Positions 32,976 to 43,639 of a stretch of DNA of 64,000 bases are shown one piece after another (within the stretch, counting starts at the first letter, position 1; each line of letters begins with the position of its first letter). Source of the stretch: Flectonema sp. DT1601. Taxonomy: Eukaryota > Euglenozoa > Diplonemea > Diplonemida > Diplonemidae. The notes under the pieces are model-generated. The model was not told where the DNA came from. It was given only the letters and a program-made list of their open reading frames with translations, and made no database searches. The position numbers were made by a program, and so were the translations under genes. The DNA lies in contig OZ025783.1 in assembly GCA_964019425.1 (NCBI GenBank), forward strand, positions 186,001-250,000. The letters are read 5' to 3'.

Positions 32976-33093
32976 TTTCTTTCTTTCTTTCTTTTTTTTT
33001 TTTTTTTTGTCTTTGGTTAACGTAAGTTTTTATTCCCTTAAAAAAAGGGTATTTTTGGGATCAGTCCCAAAAAAAACAAAAAAAAAAAATATA

Positions 33094-34197
33094 TCAGTCA
33101 TTCCTTTTTTTTGCGAACAAAAAACACCATTTTCTCGCCGCCTGAGCAAGGTTACACGATATGTTACTTTTGCTCGATTTTTTATTTTTTGGAATCGGGG
33201 AGGGTGCGATCTGTAAAATTAGGCATTGGGATATACTTTTAAACATGGTAAGTGCTGCTAAAAAGAGATAAACGTCTCTTTGCAAGATTTCCTTGGTACT
33301 ACTCAATGATAAATATTAATCCCAGACCTGGAATGGAAAGATCGAGAAAATCTGAGTAAAAAACACCCCTAATTTTTTCTTTTTACTATTTTCTTTCCTT
33401 CTCCCGCACTCAAGAGATATGCACCTTTTTACTAACTAATCAACCCTAGTAGCAATTATGTAAGGAAAATGTTGCATCTGTGGTGGTGATAATGGCCCAC
33501 TTGTTGGAAGCTTCCCTGAAGTAGTTGTCAAAACATTGGTTCGGCGTGCTGAGAATGTTACTTCTGAGTCACGTGTCACCATCACCAACTACACCCTCGT
33601 GTAAATCAGGAAACCGGAGCCTCACTCAGGATATCACCGAATGGTGGATGTCCGAGGCATCAGAACCATACAACTACTGAGAGTCAGACAGCACTTCTTC
33701 CGAGTATGAGAAGTCTTCCATCAGCACTAGCTATGATGATGATGATGATGATGATATCACTTCATGTGGCTCAGATAGCTCATAATTCATCATAAGTTGT
33801 GACTTCACATAAAGAAAGTGTTGTACAAGTGTTTTCATTAAGTATCAAAGTAGGTCCAAAAAGACAGGTAGTAACAATCTGCCTCACCGGCACATGCTTA
33901 GTACTCTTTAATATTTTTGCTCGATTGTTTTTTCTCTGGATCCCGCTGGGCCAGCAGTGTAAAATTAGACCCTTCGACTAATTTTTAGTTTTGGTACTTG
34001 TCCACGACTGAGCTGATTTAGTAAACCACAAAATCTCTTTTCTCAATTCGGGAGACAAGTAACCTCCCGATTTCGGACGGAAATGAACCGAACGATGCAG
34101 CGCATTAAAATGCCGCTTCGATCGAAATTTTTAGCATTTTTTTTTGAAAAAAATTTTCAGTGTCCAGAATTTGGTCGCAAAAAAAAGGAATGACTGA
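33094..34197. mobile_element. DNA transposon-like element with 27-base perfect terminal inverted repeats
   Basis: The sequence at 33090..33116 (TATATCAGTCATTCC, eight T, GCGA) is repeated exactly in inverted form at 34175..34201. Taking TA (or TATA) as the target duplication, the element is about 1104 bases, TCAGTCATTCC inward on both sides. TA duplication and a CAGT-like end suggest the Tc1/mariner superfamily, though the family is not proven. No intact transposase is present. Inside are a short open stretch ending VRRAENVTSESRVTI near 33590, an Asp run near 33740, and two copies of TTTTGCTCGATT...TGTAAAATTAG (about 33167 and 33916). Likely non-autonomous. Confidence 0.65.
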
Positions 34198-34309
34198 TAT
34201 ATAATATTATAGACATTTGTAAATAAATCGAACAAGGGCTAGTAGTAAATAAGTTGATTGCTAGATAGATAAAGAAGTCGTGTATTGTGCATCACAAATA
34301 CAACAAACT

Positions 34310-34555
34310 AGGAGCCTGAAATATCAGACTGATGAAGGTCTTATATCTCCAAATCCATCTCCTCGTGGAAGACGAGATTCACACATTGAGACTCTGATGG
34401 AATCAACTTCTAATTACGCAGAGAAGGAAGTACTCGATTTCTTATTAAAGAGTCGGACTGAAGAAGAGAAAGGAGGAGAGAGAAAAACTGAAGTTGGTTC
34501 TACACCTACTAGTGTAAAAAAAGAAAAAAAAAAAGTAGAATTGGGGAAGAATTAA
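34310..34555 (+). pseudogene. Exon-like open stretch, possible gene fragment
   Basis: After AACAAACTAG, which could be a splice acceptor, there is an open frame of about 80 codons reading SLKYQTDEGLISPNPSPRG, then ESTSNYAEKEVLDFLLKS and a Lys/Glu-rich end before TAA. It has protein-like composition and helix-like stretches, unlike the low-complexity surroundings. There is no ATG at its start and no upstream exon that I can see. It may be the last exon of a decayed gene or part of a mobile sequence. Its left flank (34270..34312) resembles 51950..51985. Confidence 0.25.
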
Positions 34556-34879
34556 ATTTTTTTTTTTTCTTTTTCTTTCAAAAAAAAAAAATTACACAAT
34601 GAATTCAAATCTGTGAAGATCGAAATTAGAAAACCCCTGTTTAGATCAAAAAAAAACTATAGAAAAAAAAACAGCATCAAAACGGAACAAAAATTTGTTG
34701 TCATAGTGACAAATCAAGATGAAAATTATATCTTAATCTGAATAGTTTCCCCGTCGGTGCAAAAAAAAAAAAAAAAAACATTCTCCCACCCCCCTACACC
34801 AGTAACCTCGACGGGTAGGCTCGTGGACAAATACAAAATAAATATTTCTCATCATTTCTTTTTTTTTTTAAACGTAAGA

Positions 34880-35045
34880 AAAGTAACAACTTTTAGGAAT
34901 TAATACAAAATTAATATCAAGTACCTGAAAAATATTCGTAGTTGTTAATCAAAGACAAGGGTACGTCTAGAAAAAAAGAAACACAAAAAAGGGAAATATG
35001 TATTTCTTTTTTTTTTTTTTGTTCAATATACCAGAAGACGTCGTC
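34880..35045. repeat. Dispersed repeat, second copy of 18290..18460
   Basis: Shares AGTAACAACTTTTAGG, ACAAAATTAATATCAAGTACC, TGAAAAATATTCGTAGTTGT and the closing ACCAGAAGACGT with the copy between the two-TM genes. It lacks the rest of the hairpin repeat, which breaks off after GTCGTC. Confidence 0.65.
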
Positions 35046-36582
35046 TAACTACTACAACGAGGGGGTGAAAACATTGAGAGAGCACAAATAAAAGCAAACA
35101 AACGTGTGTACCTTGCATAAAATCACAAGCAAGCTTGGCTGCAGGAACACTATGATCACTGCTCTCTTTCATGCAAACGTAACAAGCGAAATAAAAACTC
35201 TCTGACACCGGGAAAATGTTTCTGTTGGTGGTCAACACACACCCAAAACTATGCCTCTGTAGGTTACGCTAACTACGCTACGATAGAGAACTTATAGTTG
35301 AGACAGGTAACCCGATGCAATCTATAATCAAATATAAGGCTACTTGAAACTAGCTAAAACTAAATAGGGTTCGGCAAAAGTTTGTTTCCCATGAGACCAA
35401 CAGCTAGTATAGATCCCATACATGCTGCCGACACGTCTTATAAAGGAGAAAAGTCAGCAAGGCGCTACCAAAGAAGTGAAGCCAGCTGCTAAGCAAGTAA
35501 GAAGATAATATGCAGAAGCCAGTGAAAGCGAACCAGAAACAGAAACCTGAACGTAAAAAATTAATCTGTTTTCGTTGAAAATTACTTCAACAGTAATCAA
35601 TCAAGGTTAATAACAGCTGCTGCTGACTTACTTCGTTTCAGCTTTAAGATAGCACGAAGATTCAGCAAAAAAGGCAAAAAAAAAAAATTTACTTTATAGC
35701 GAAAATGAAATTATTAGTTAGTATCATTAATTTTAGAACAGAAAAGTGAAAATAAGAAAAGTAGAGATTAATAAAAGAAAAGTATTCATTTCTGAAATTA
35801 TTAGTTAGAATATGAGTTTATTATAATTAGTTAGCTAGCCCGACATACCATCGAGTACCGGTTAGATAGACACAACAGGGTGGAACGGTTAACCACCTGT
35901 GAGTCCCCAATACTACGACCTTATGTCGAACCTGATCCTTGAGAGGATCACTTTTTTAGCGTAAGCTAATATTAGACCCTCCCAATATTTGCAAAACTAC
36001 TAATTTCAAATAGGCTGCAGGGAGTCACCCATGTAAGACACCGCCATTGTAAACAACGCGATAGTTTACCGACTTTACTGACAGGTCAAAAGTGCATAAT
36101 CAATATATTTCTAGTTAGAATATGAGTTTCTTATAAAATAGTCCACCAAAAATAAAATTTGCTCTGCTGTTCCACTTAAATAGCGGAATGCATACTTGTA
36201 TCCCTCAAAGCCTTTATAGTTTTTTTTTTTTTTTTTTTTTTTTCATATTTCGGATGTTATCAATGGTTCCGTTTGAAAAGAACTGATCTTAATTAGTAAT
36301 AGCACAAATAAGTAAACAAAACAAATAAACAATCAATAAATATCAGTTAGCACATTACACTGCGATGGGTCCGGGTAACCGAAGACCTAATCACGTAGTG
36401 TTTTTATAGCTTTCTGCTGGAAGATCAATTCACAGCTGTTTCACCTTTCCCAGAGAATAGCAAGTTGAAAAAAAAAAAAAAAAAAAAAAAAAAATAGGGA
36501 GAAGAACAAATAAAATTGTCATTTTCTTTCAATGAAATAATCACATGGTTAAATGCTATAACTCACGAAAAGAAAACAGGTA

Positions 36583-36656
36583 AACTGTTCGAGTTTGTAC
36601 GTAAAATACAAATGTATTGTATCATAAACAACATAACGATAATTTAACATTAGTTC
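36583..36656. repeat. 74-base dispersed repeat, near identical to 52322..52395
   Basis: Both copies run AACTGTTCGA-TTTGTACGTAAAATAC...AATTTAACATTAGTTCT with a single visible difference across 74 bases. Such identity in non-genic DNA points to a recent copy event, unlike the other, diverged repeats here. Confidence 0.8.
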
Positions 36657-37618
36657 TTCAGGTAGGGGGGTAACAATACTGTGAAATGATTTTCGTTTCA
36701 CAGATACTGATAAGCATCGAATATAAAATAATAAAATAAAAAAACTCCAGATGAGCACAAAAATTCAAGAGAAAACAGCGCTACAAAGTATCTGTTCCGC
36801 CCTTCTCTCTGCTCACCTTGATTGTCGCATTATTTGCTTGTTATCTCCAGAACAAGCAACAAGAAATACAAAAAAAAGAAATCTGAGAACAACACCACGC
36901 GGCGTGCCTCAACAGATCTCCCATTCTCCCGAAACAAAAGAACGGAAGGTAAGTTGTGCACTAAATTCAAAAAAAAAAGAAACGAAATTCTAAAAAAATA
37001 AAAACACATTGTTCCACTTAGCACACATAAATAAAGAAGTCCATTACAACACCAGAGCAACACAAGTAGACTCTATCTAGTTAGGACTGTTATGGTATAG
37101 CATAGGCTTACAAAGCATCCTGAACACAGCATGCCATTGCCATAGCAACTGAAAGAGTTCGACGAGGTTAAAAGAAATTGACGAGGCGCTCGCATAAGAA
37201 TCGAATATTCAGCCGACTACTTTATAAATTACTGCAACATTTATTACAAATAACAAAAAAAAAAAAAAAAATACGAAATACGAAAAGAATGGGAGCAGTG
37301 ACATAAGAAGATTCCGACAACCAAAAATGAAAATATGAGGCAGTACAGAAACCCCTTCAGGAGCAACAAGATGATCTGTCCTACGAAGCTTAAGCGAGAT
37401 GAAAACCCTCACTGCATGAAACGAATAACAACTACTGCTTTCACGGAAAGCAAATTCACATACTTTCTACCACAGCCCACAAGGCAATCGAGTCTTGGAA
37501 CAGTAAAAAAAAATAGATTCCAGTACACGATTTGGTTTTGGATGGTATTTTCTGTAGTGGGATGGTGGGCTTTGATTGTGTTCACAATAAAAACCCACCA
37601 TTCTCAAATAAAAGAAGC

Positions 37619-39979
37619 TTACTTTCCCATTTCAAGAACATGCATGTTTTCTTGTTCCATTGTGTCACTTTGTTCTCTGAAATGGGGTTCTCTTCCGACA
37701 GTGATTTGACTAAAACTAACAACAAACGCATTCTCGACATCTGCTTTCGCAGATTCCAATAGGTAGTCGAATGCTAGTGATATAATTGGACTATTCTGCA
37801 AAGGGTTAGCTGGTTCATCGAACACTGCTAAGTCCTTCAGAGACATTCTATAAGCAGGGTCCTGAAGGCGCATCATTATCCCGTCTCTCGCTGAGCTTGC
37901 TTGATTAACTGATACAGTGTACATCCATTCTTCAACTTTTGCTTCCTTTTCGGACTGCAATTCGGCCAAGAGGTGGATTTCATCTTGCACCAACAAACCC
38001 AACACAATCATAGCGTTCACTGTTGACTCAACCTTTGCTGCTACAGCCGATGTCATAAGGACACATGGTGTATTCACTTTTTCACCGAGCCATGAAGCTG
38101 CATGTAAAATCGGTAAAATCAACTTATCAGTCATCCCGCTGACAACAAATGAACGCATAGTGGCTGTTCCAACGTTTCCACTGTTGCATGAGAATTCACT
38201 ATTAATGGCGATATGGTGTTTGTCTTTTAATAATAAAGCAGCTCTACACACCCTGTCATAAGACACACTACTCACACCATTCCAAGTGGCGCAGTGAACG
38301 TAGGGTTCAACAACAAAGAATGGATGAAGGGTTCCTTTACTGGACTGAATTACAGATTCTAGGTCAGAGAGTGCGTCGACATACGAACGAACACCTTTTG
38401 ATAGGGAAACACCTAATAGTTTTATAGCCATCGTTGTCATTGGTGATCTTGACATTCCAACTCTCAGTGCGGTTTGAACAAAGAAATTGTCCATAGATAG
38501 TGCTCGTTTCTTTTCAGAAACACCAGACACTGATGTGTTAACTGTATTTAGTAACGATGCTACGGAATGTTCTGCCTCATCACTTTCAGTTGAGTCATGA
38601 AATAGGCTTTTAGGCAAGAAAGCTTTATATTCATCTAAGCTGGTTATAGCAAATAGAAGTCCTCGTGAAAGATCTTGACACTCCGCAATCACACTGTTTC
38701 TGAAAGGTTTTATTATAGTTTCGGCACCACGTAAGTCCAGACTACAAAGGAATGAAATAGAATTAGCTAGAGAGTGTAACGGTCTGGCGATTAAAACTAC
38801 TTCAGCTGCACCAAGTAGAATATCAAAAGACGCCACGCCAATAGCGAACACAATAAATAATATCAAAGCTCTGTCTAACTGACTATTCACAGAACTGATA
38901 CTACGAAACCACATGAGGTAAATATCATCCAGAGTATCAAGTTGATGACTCTTTAAGAAGAGATGATCCTTCATCATCCAATAACTCGAACCTCTTCGAA
39001 ACTTCCTCGACGTCGTCCCGTTCAACTCGACTGCCAAATCACGAAACTCTTTCGTCAGGTTCATTAAGTACTTTTGACAAGGTGCGAACGCCGTCATCGA
39101 CAGTGTCCCGGTGAAACTACAATTCCTGCTCATCTCCGCATCAGCAAAGTTCCCAGTCAGAATGACGCTGTCCAGACCTCTTCCTACTTGTGTGATCATA
39201 ACCTTGGCCTCCGTTGCGAATGCAGCCATGAGATCCCTTAAAGGTTCACTCAACACATCAGTAACAGCTATTGACTGATACTCACCAAGGATATTATGAT
39301 CAGGTGTTGGAGGCAACCACAGCATATTAATGAGATACACGTAAGGGTTGCCATCTCCACTAAACCAAATAAACGGTCCCTCCCACCACGAGCTACCAGG
39401 TTCAATATTAGAGGATTCGTATCCAGCGATAGCTTCATCCGACACAATGTTCGCCGTGAAGTTGTAAATGTTCGGTCCCAGTTGTGCTGTTTCTGGTTCA
39501 GGAATGCTGTAGGTGACGGCACAAGGAAAGGGGCAAGCTGTTGTGTTGATGCTCGAATTAACTCTTGCATTCACGTAGAACCTCACTCCATTCTTATACA
39601 CATCGTACCAAACAATGTCATATATTCTCTGTGATTTGTTACTTGTATTGCGACCATACGCAGCTATCCCGTGTACGAGGTTACTTCGATACGTCTCCCC
39701 AACGAATCGCACAGTCGTCCACTCCTCAAACAGTTCCATACTCGAAGTGCCCTTGAAATTACGAAGCATGTCACTCAGTCGTAATCCGTGGTTTTCTGTT
39801 ACTTCGAAACTCTTCCTCCCTTCCCTCGACAACGCTTGCAAGTCTGCGAGACCAGTCTCTTCTACAGTCTTCTCGATTACTTGCAAACCCTCCAAGTACA
39901 TCACCAAACCAGCAGCTACTGAAATTACAGTTGAGACCACTCCTGACGCTATCACCATCCATGTTGTGTAAATTCTCAT
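37619..39979 (-). CDS. Receptor with Cache-like ectodomain and degenerate cyclase domain, copy A
   Basis: 786 residues from the ATG at 39979, chosen because the two paralogues begin with the same MRIYTTWMVIASG; the frame stays open upstream to 40468. TM1 is about 7-29. An ectodomain of about 340 residues has N-glycosylation sequons, four cysteines and a Cache/PAS-like GSSWWEGPFIWFSGDG...YVYLIN core. TM2 (about 371-391) is followed by a HAMP-like (I/L)-x-(R/K)-PLHSLA segment and EYKAFLPKSLF, which precedes the catalytic domain in many protist class III cyclases. The C-terminal domain keeps the cyclase-like GNVGTATMRSFVVSG, but metal-binding aspartates and Asn/Arg catalytic residues are not evident, and the DI-x-F-T-like Asp is replaced (LLGVSLSKG). 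It probably senses a ligand but makes no cAMP or cGMP; inference. Confidence 0.82.
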   Translation of the reverse strand: MRIYTTWMVIASGVVSTVISVAAGLVMYLEGLQVIEKTVEETGLADLQALSREGRKSFEVTENHGLRLSDMLRNFKGTSSMELFEEWTTVRFVGETYRSNLVHGIAAYGRNTSNKSQRIYDIVWYDVYKNGVRFYVNARVNSSINTTACPFPCAVTYSIPEPETAQLGPNIYNFTANIVSDEAIAGYESSNIEPGSSWWEGPFIWFSGDGNPYVYLINMLWLPPTPDHNILGEYQSIAVTDVLSEPLRDLMAAFATEAKVMITQVGRGLDSVILTGNFADAEMSRNCSFTGTLSMTAFAPCQKYLMNLTKEFRDLAVELNGTTSRKFRRGSSYWMMKDHLFLKSHQLDTLDDIYLMWFRSISSVNSQLDRALILFIVFAIGVASFDILLGAAEVVLIARPLHSLANSISFLCSLDLRGAETIIKPFRNSVIAECQDLSRGLLFAITSLDEYKAFLPKSLFHDSTESDEAEHSVASLLNTVNTSVSGVSEKKRALSMDNFFVQTALRVGMSRSPMTTMAIKLLGVSLSKGVRSYVDALSDLESVIQSSKGTLHPFFVVEPYVHCATWNGVSSVSYDRVCRAALLLKDKHHIAINSEFSCNSGNVGTATMRSFVVSGMTDKLILPILHAASWLGEKVNTPCVLMTSAVAAKVESTVNAMIVLGLLVQDEIHLLAELQSEKEAKVEEWMYTVSVNQASSARDGIMMRLQDPAYRMSLKDLAVFDEPANPLQNSPIISLAFDYLLESAKADVENAFVVSFSQITVGREPHFREQSDTMEQENMHVLEMGK

Positions 39980-40633
39980 TTTGGTATTCCTGTTGTGAAC
40001 AGAAGCATTATCAACCGAGGGATGGAAACGTAACACAGAAGGATAGTTGATTATTAGTTGCCTCTCTCGACCCTTTAGACAACAAACAGTTGATGAAGAT
40101 ACGTAAGCAGGACATTCAATGACAATACAAATCACACAGGTCGAACGAATGTGTGTCCCTTTCCATTTCATTAGTTTTAATCCTTTTGTTTCACATTCAG
40201 AACACGGGTAACGAATCATATCGGTAGTGTGAAATAGAACAAGCGGATCATTTTCAACAAGTAAGTAACAACTAATGAATAAAAACAAGACATCGAACGA
40301 ACACAACCTTTTTAATTCCACAAAATGAGTTCGGTGATAGAAGCTTTTCCATCGCATGAATTCGTTTCTAGGAATCAAAAGTATTTTGACCAAGGACAAA
40401 TGGGACTGTAAGTCACTGAAATTTCGCAAAAAACCATACTTTTTTTTTTTCCATTCTTTTTCTTTCAAAAAATAGAAAACGCAAAAATTTACGATCAGGG
40501 TAAAAAAACCTTGAATTTCAAGGAAAGAAAGAAAGAGAAAATATTTTCTCTTCCGCGGCTCGCAATATAAGGTGAAAAAAAACGCTTATAGTAACACCGG
40601 TGTAAACTAATACAAGCACCCGCTTCTCGGAGA
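39980..40633. other. Intergenic region A-B, duplicated at the C-gene flanks
   Basis: Two parts match flanks of copy C: 40100..40215 resembles 48163..48285 (upstream of gene C), and 40255..40630 resembles 45400..45830 (downstream of gene C). So the duplicated unit included gene plus flanks. It contains CCTTGAATTTCAAGG (40509..40523) and ACACCGGTGT, both palindromic and both kept near gene C. Immediately upstream of the copy A ATG, about 60 bases are identical to those upstream of copy B. Confidence 0.7.
40509..40523 (-). terminator. Possible 3'-UTR or transcript-end hairpin downstream of receptor B
   Basis: CCTTGAATTTCAAGG is a perfect 7-bp inverted repeat about 110 bases after the stop of copy B. 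The matching site after copy C is CCTTGAAAATTTCAAGG, so the palindrome survives small length changes. A role in transcript ending or stability is inference. Confidence 0.35.
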
Positions 40634-42946
40634 TCAGGGTGTCAAATTCTTCTCCGACGGACTACTCTCCCGTCCAAAGTTAATCGGGTTGAAACCGATT
40701 GTGAATGCGGTTTGGTTGTCTACTTTCGCAGCTTCTACAAGGTACGCAAAAGCAGGTGAGGGATTCACTTTTAATTTCGCTTTTGATTCTTCCTCAATGG
40801 ACAGGATTTCTTTAGAAGACAAGCAAAAGCTTGAATCCTTAAGCTTCAGCAGAAGGTCGCATTGCTGTGCTTGCTTCTGGTCATCAAGAATAGTGTACAT
40901 CCATTCTTCGTTGTTAGACTGCTTCTCTGATAACAGTTCTGACATCAGGTACACTTCTTCACTGATGGTAAGTCCCAGAATCAGCATCGAGTTCACAAAC
41001 CCTTCTGACTTCTTCGCCACTGATGCTGTTATCAAGATGCAAGGACTCTTAGCCTTCTGTCCCAACCAAGTTGCTGCTTGTAGCATTGGTCCAATCAATC
41101 GACTAGTGTTTCCACTAACTGCGTACGATCTCATAGTATTGGTACCAAGGTTACCGCAGATTGATGCGCTCTCGCTTTCGATAACAATGTGGTGCTTTCC
41201 CTTTAATGTGAGCGCAGCTTTGCAAGCTCTTTCATTAGAAGCACTACCAGCTCCATTCCAAGTGGCGCAGTGTAAGAGCGGCTCAGTAACAAAGAATGGA
41301 TGAAGAGTTCCTTTTGTCATGTGAACAATAGATTCAAGCTGAGAGAGTGCTTCAACGAATGCCTGCACTCCCTTTGTCAGTGGTACATCAGCCAACCTGA
41401 CAGCCAGTGTGGTCACAGAGGTTTTGGCAATCCCAACCTTGAGTGAAGGAACTGCTGCTACCACTGTTGATTCCATTCTACTACTTGCTTGGTCTGTTTG
41501 TCTTGTTTGATCTAATCTGCGAGAGCTTCCTCGGCCATCTGAACTCTCACTCTCACTCGTTTCTAGAAACAAACTCTTCGGCAAGAATGCCTTGTACTCT
41601 TGCAAGCTAGTAACTGCAAACAAAAGTCCTCGTGAAAGATCTTGACACTCTGCAATCACACTGTTTCTGAACGGCGTAATCTTAGTTTGAGCATTTTCTA
41701 AGTCAAGGTTGCGAATATAAGACGTCGCTTTGGCCAGAGAGTGTAATGGTTTGGAAATCATCATCACTTCCACGGCTCCAATTAAAATATCAAAAGACGC
41801 CACGCCAATAGCGAACACAATAAATAATATCAAAGCTCTGTCTAACTGACTATTCACAGAACTGATACTACGAAACCACATGAGGTAAATATCATCCAGA
41901 GTATCAAGTTGATGACTCTTTAAGAAGAGATGATCCTTCATCATCCAATAACTCGAACCTCTTCGAAACTTCCTCGACGTCGTCCCGTTCAACTCGACTG
42001 CCAAATCACGAAACTCTTTCGTCAGGTTCATTAAGTACTTTTGACAAGGAGTGAACGCCGTCATCGACAGTGTCCCGGTGAAACTACAATTCCTGTTTAT
42101 TTCCGCATCAGCAAAGTTCCCAGTCAGGATGACGCTGTCCAGACCTCTTCCTACTTGTGTGATCATCACTTTGGCCTCTGTCGCAAACACAGCCATGAGA
42201 TCCCTCCAAGGTTCACTCAACACATCAGTAACAGCTATTGACTGATACTCACCAAGGATATTATGATCAGGTGTTGGAGGCAACCACAGCTTATTAATGA
42301 GATACACGTAAGGATTACCGTCTCCGCTAAACCAAATAAACGGTCCCTCCCACCACGAGCTACCAGGTTCAATATTAGAGGATTCGTATCCAGCGATAGT
42401 TTCATCCGACACAATTTCCGCCGTGAAGTTGTAAATGTTCGGTCCTAGTTGTGCTGTTTCTGGTTCAGGAATGCTGTAGGTGACGGCACAAGGAAAGGGG
42501 CAAGCTGTTGTGTTGATGCTCGAATTAACTCTTGCATTCACGTAGAACCTCACTCCATTCTTATACACATCGTACCAAACAATGTCATATATTCTCTGTG
42601 ATTTGTTACTTGTATTGCGACCATACGCAGCTATCCCGTGTACGAGGTTACTTCGATACGTCTCCCCAACGAATCGCACAGTCGCCCACTCCTCGAACAG
42701 TTCCATACTCGAAGTGCCCTTGAAATTACGAAGCATGTCACTCAGTCGTAATCCGTGGTTTTCTGTTACTTCGAAACTCTTCCTCCCTTCCCTCGACAAC
42801 GCTTGCAAGTCTGCGAGACCAGTCTCTTCTACAGTCTTCTCGATTACTTGCAAACCCTCCAAGTACATCACCAAACCAGCAGTTACTGAAATTATAGTTG
42901 AGACCACTCCTGACGCTATCACCATCCATGTTGTGTAAATTCTCAT
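40634..42946 (-). CDS. Receptor with Cache-like ectodomain and degenerate cyclase domain, copy B
   Basis: 770 residues from the ATG at 42946, with the same plan as copy A. Residues 1 to about 388 are nearly identical to A and C. The cytosolic half is nearly identical to C but clearly diverged from A. Its cyclase-like domain retains LAVRLADVPLTKG, where the Asp lines up with the first metal-binding Asp of class III cyclases (FADI-x-x-FT), and ICGNLGTNTMRSYAVSG. The second metal Asp and the transition-state Asn/Arg are not apparent, so activity is doubtful unless it pairs with another subunit. It ends in a short family-specific tail. Confidence 0.82.
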   Translation of the reverse strand: MRIYTTWMVIASGVVSTIISVTAGLVMYLEGLQVIEKTVEETGLADLQALSREGRKSFEVTENHGLRLSDMLRNFKGTSSMELFEEWATVRFVGETYRSNLVHGIAAYGRNTSNKSQRIYDIVWYDVYKNGVRFYVNARVNSSINTTACPFPCAVTYSIPEPETAQLGPNIYNFTAEIVSDETIAGYESSNIEPGSSWWEGPFIWFSGDGNPYVYLINKLWLPPTPDHNILGEYQSIAVTDVLSEPWRDLMAVFATEAKVMITQVGRGLDSVILTGNFADAEINRNCSFTGTLSMTAFTPCQKYLMNLTKEFRDLAVELNGTTSRKFRRGSSYWMMKDHLFLKSHQLDTLDDIYLMWFRSISSVNSQLDRALILFIVFAIGVASFDILIGAVEVMMISKPLHSLAKATSYIRNLDLENAQTKITPFRNSVIAECQDLSRGLLFAVTSLQEYKAFLPKSLFLETSESESSDGRGSSRRLDQTRQTDQASSRMESTVVAAVPSLKVGIAKTSVTTLAVRLADVPLTKGVQAFVEALSQLESIVHMTKGTLHPFFVTEPLLHCATWNGAGSASNERACKAALTLKGKHHIVIESESASICGNLGTNTMRSYAVSGNTSRLIGPMLQAATWLGQKAKSPCILITASVAKKSEGFVNSMLILGLTISEEVYLMSELLSEKQSNNEEWMYTILDDQKQAQQCDLLLKLKDSSFCLSSKEILSIEEESKAKLKVNPSPAFAYLVEAAKVDNQTAFTIGFNPINFGRESSPSEKNLTP

Positions 42947-43639
42947 TTTGGTATTCCTGTTGTGAACAGAAGCATTATCAACCGAGGGATGGAAACGTAA
43001 CACATAAGGATTGCTTATAGTTAGTATTAGCAAAACAATTAGGAGTAATCAAAACTAAAAAAACAATAAATCGTAGGACATGAAACAAATAATGGTTTCG
43101 AGCTAGAATTAAAAAAATAATTCTTCAGATGATAGCCCTCTTCCGCAAATTAAAGGAGACACGGAGGAGGTATCAGATCTGTCTCACTCATCGTGTTTGA
43201 CACAAATATGTGCTCCAAATAAGCGGTCCCAATTCTATTTAGGACTGTGCACATTTCATCACGAGAACTGCAGCTGATTTCTGCCTTCTGTAACCAGCTC
43301 GCTTTCACAGGCATTTTACCGCTGTTAGAGAGGCAAGGGTTTGACTACTGTTGTACTCAGTCAGTAGATTTGGTTAATAAAAAGAATAAGAAGAGAAGTT
43401 AGGAAGTTGCATGTTGGCATAAAGCCATGTACACCGAAAAGGCTGAAGCCACGGCTGGAGTTAGAGATGTAGCCATTATCAAGAGAGATACTACAAATAG
43501 AGAGGTAGGTATTACATAATGAGCTGTAGAAACACCGTTCAATTATTCCGAATATTCTTCTCTGTTTCTGGTGAAGTTATTTTGCCATAATTATAGCGTT
43601 CAAATACCTTTCTCCGTCTTTACGACAATTTCTAGTCTT

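Larger units (their letters stand above)
32085..37618. other. 5.5-kb gene-poor region, mosaic of repeats
   Basis: The largest gap without a convincing gene. It contains an A run at 32384..32411, a two-hairpin repeat (32895..32975), a TIR-bounded element (33094..34197), an exon-like open stretch on the plus strand (34310..34555), a repeat copy at 34880..35045, blocks at 35330..35435 resembling 52010..52115, a direct repeat (TTAGTTAGAATATGAGTTT) at about 35805 and 36113 bracketing some 300 bases, a partial CTGCTGTTC repeat near 36160, and a 74-base block (36583..36656) with a near-identical copy at 52322..52395. It looks like accumulated small mobile sequences. Confidence 0.6.

Noticed and set aside
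35023-35238. Minus-strand frame with FACYVCMKESSDHS
   Set aside because: It overlaps the end of a dispersed repeat, has no start context and matches no family I know; too weak to call a gene.
39980-40468. N-terminal extension of receptor A (about 160 more codons in frame)
   Set aside because: Copies B and C start at the same MRIYTTWMV, and the extension is homologous to non-coding flank of copy C, so it is most likely an untranslated open stretch.
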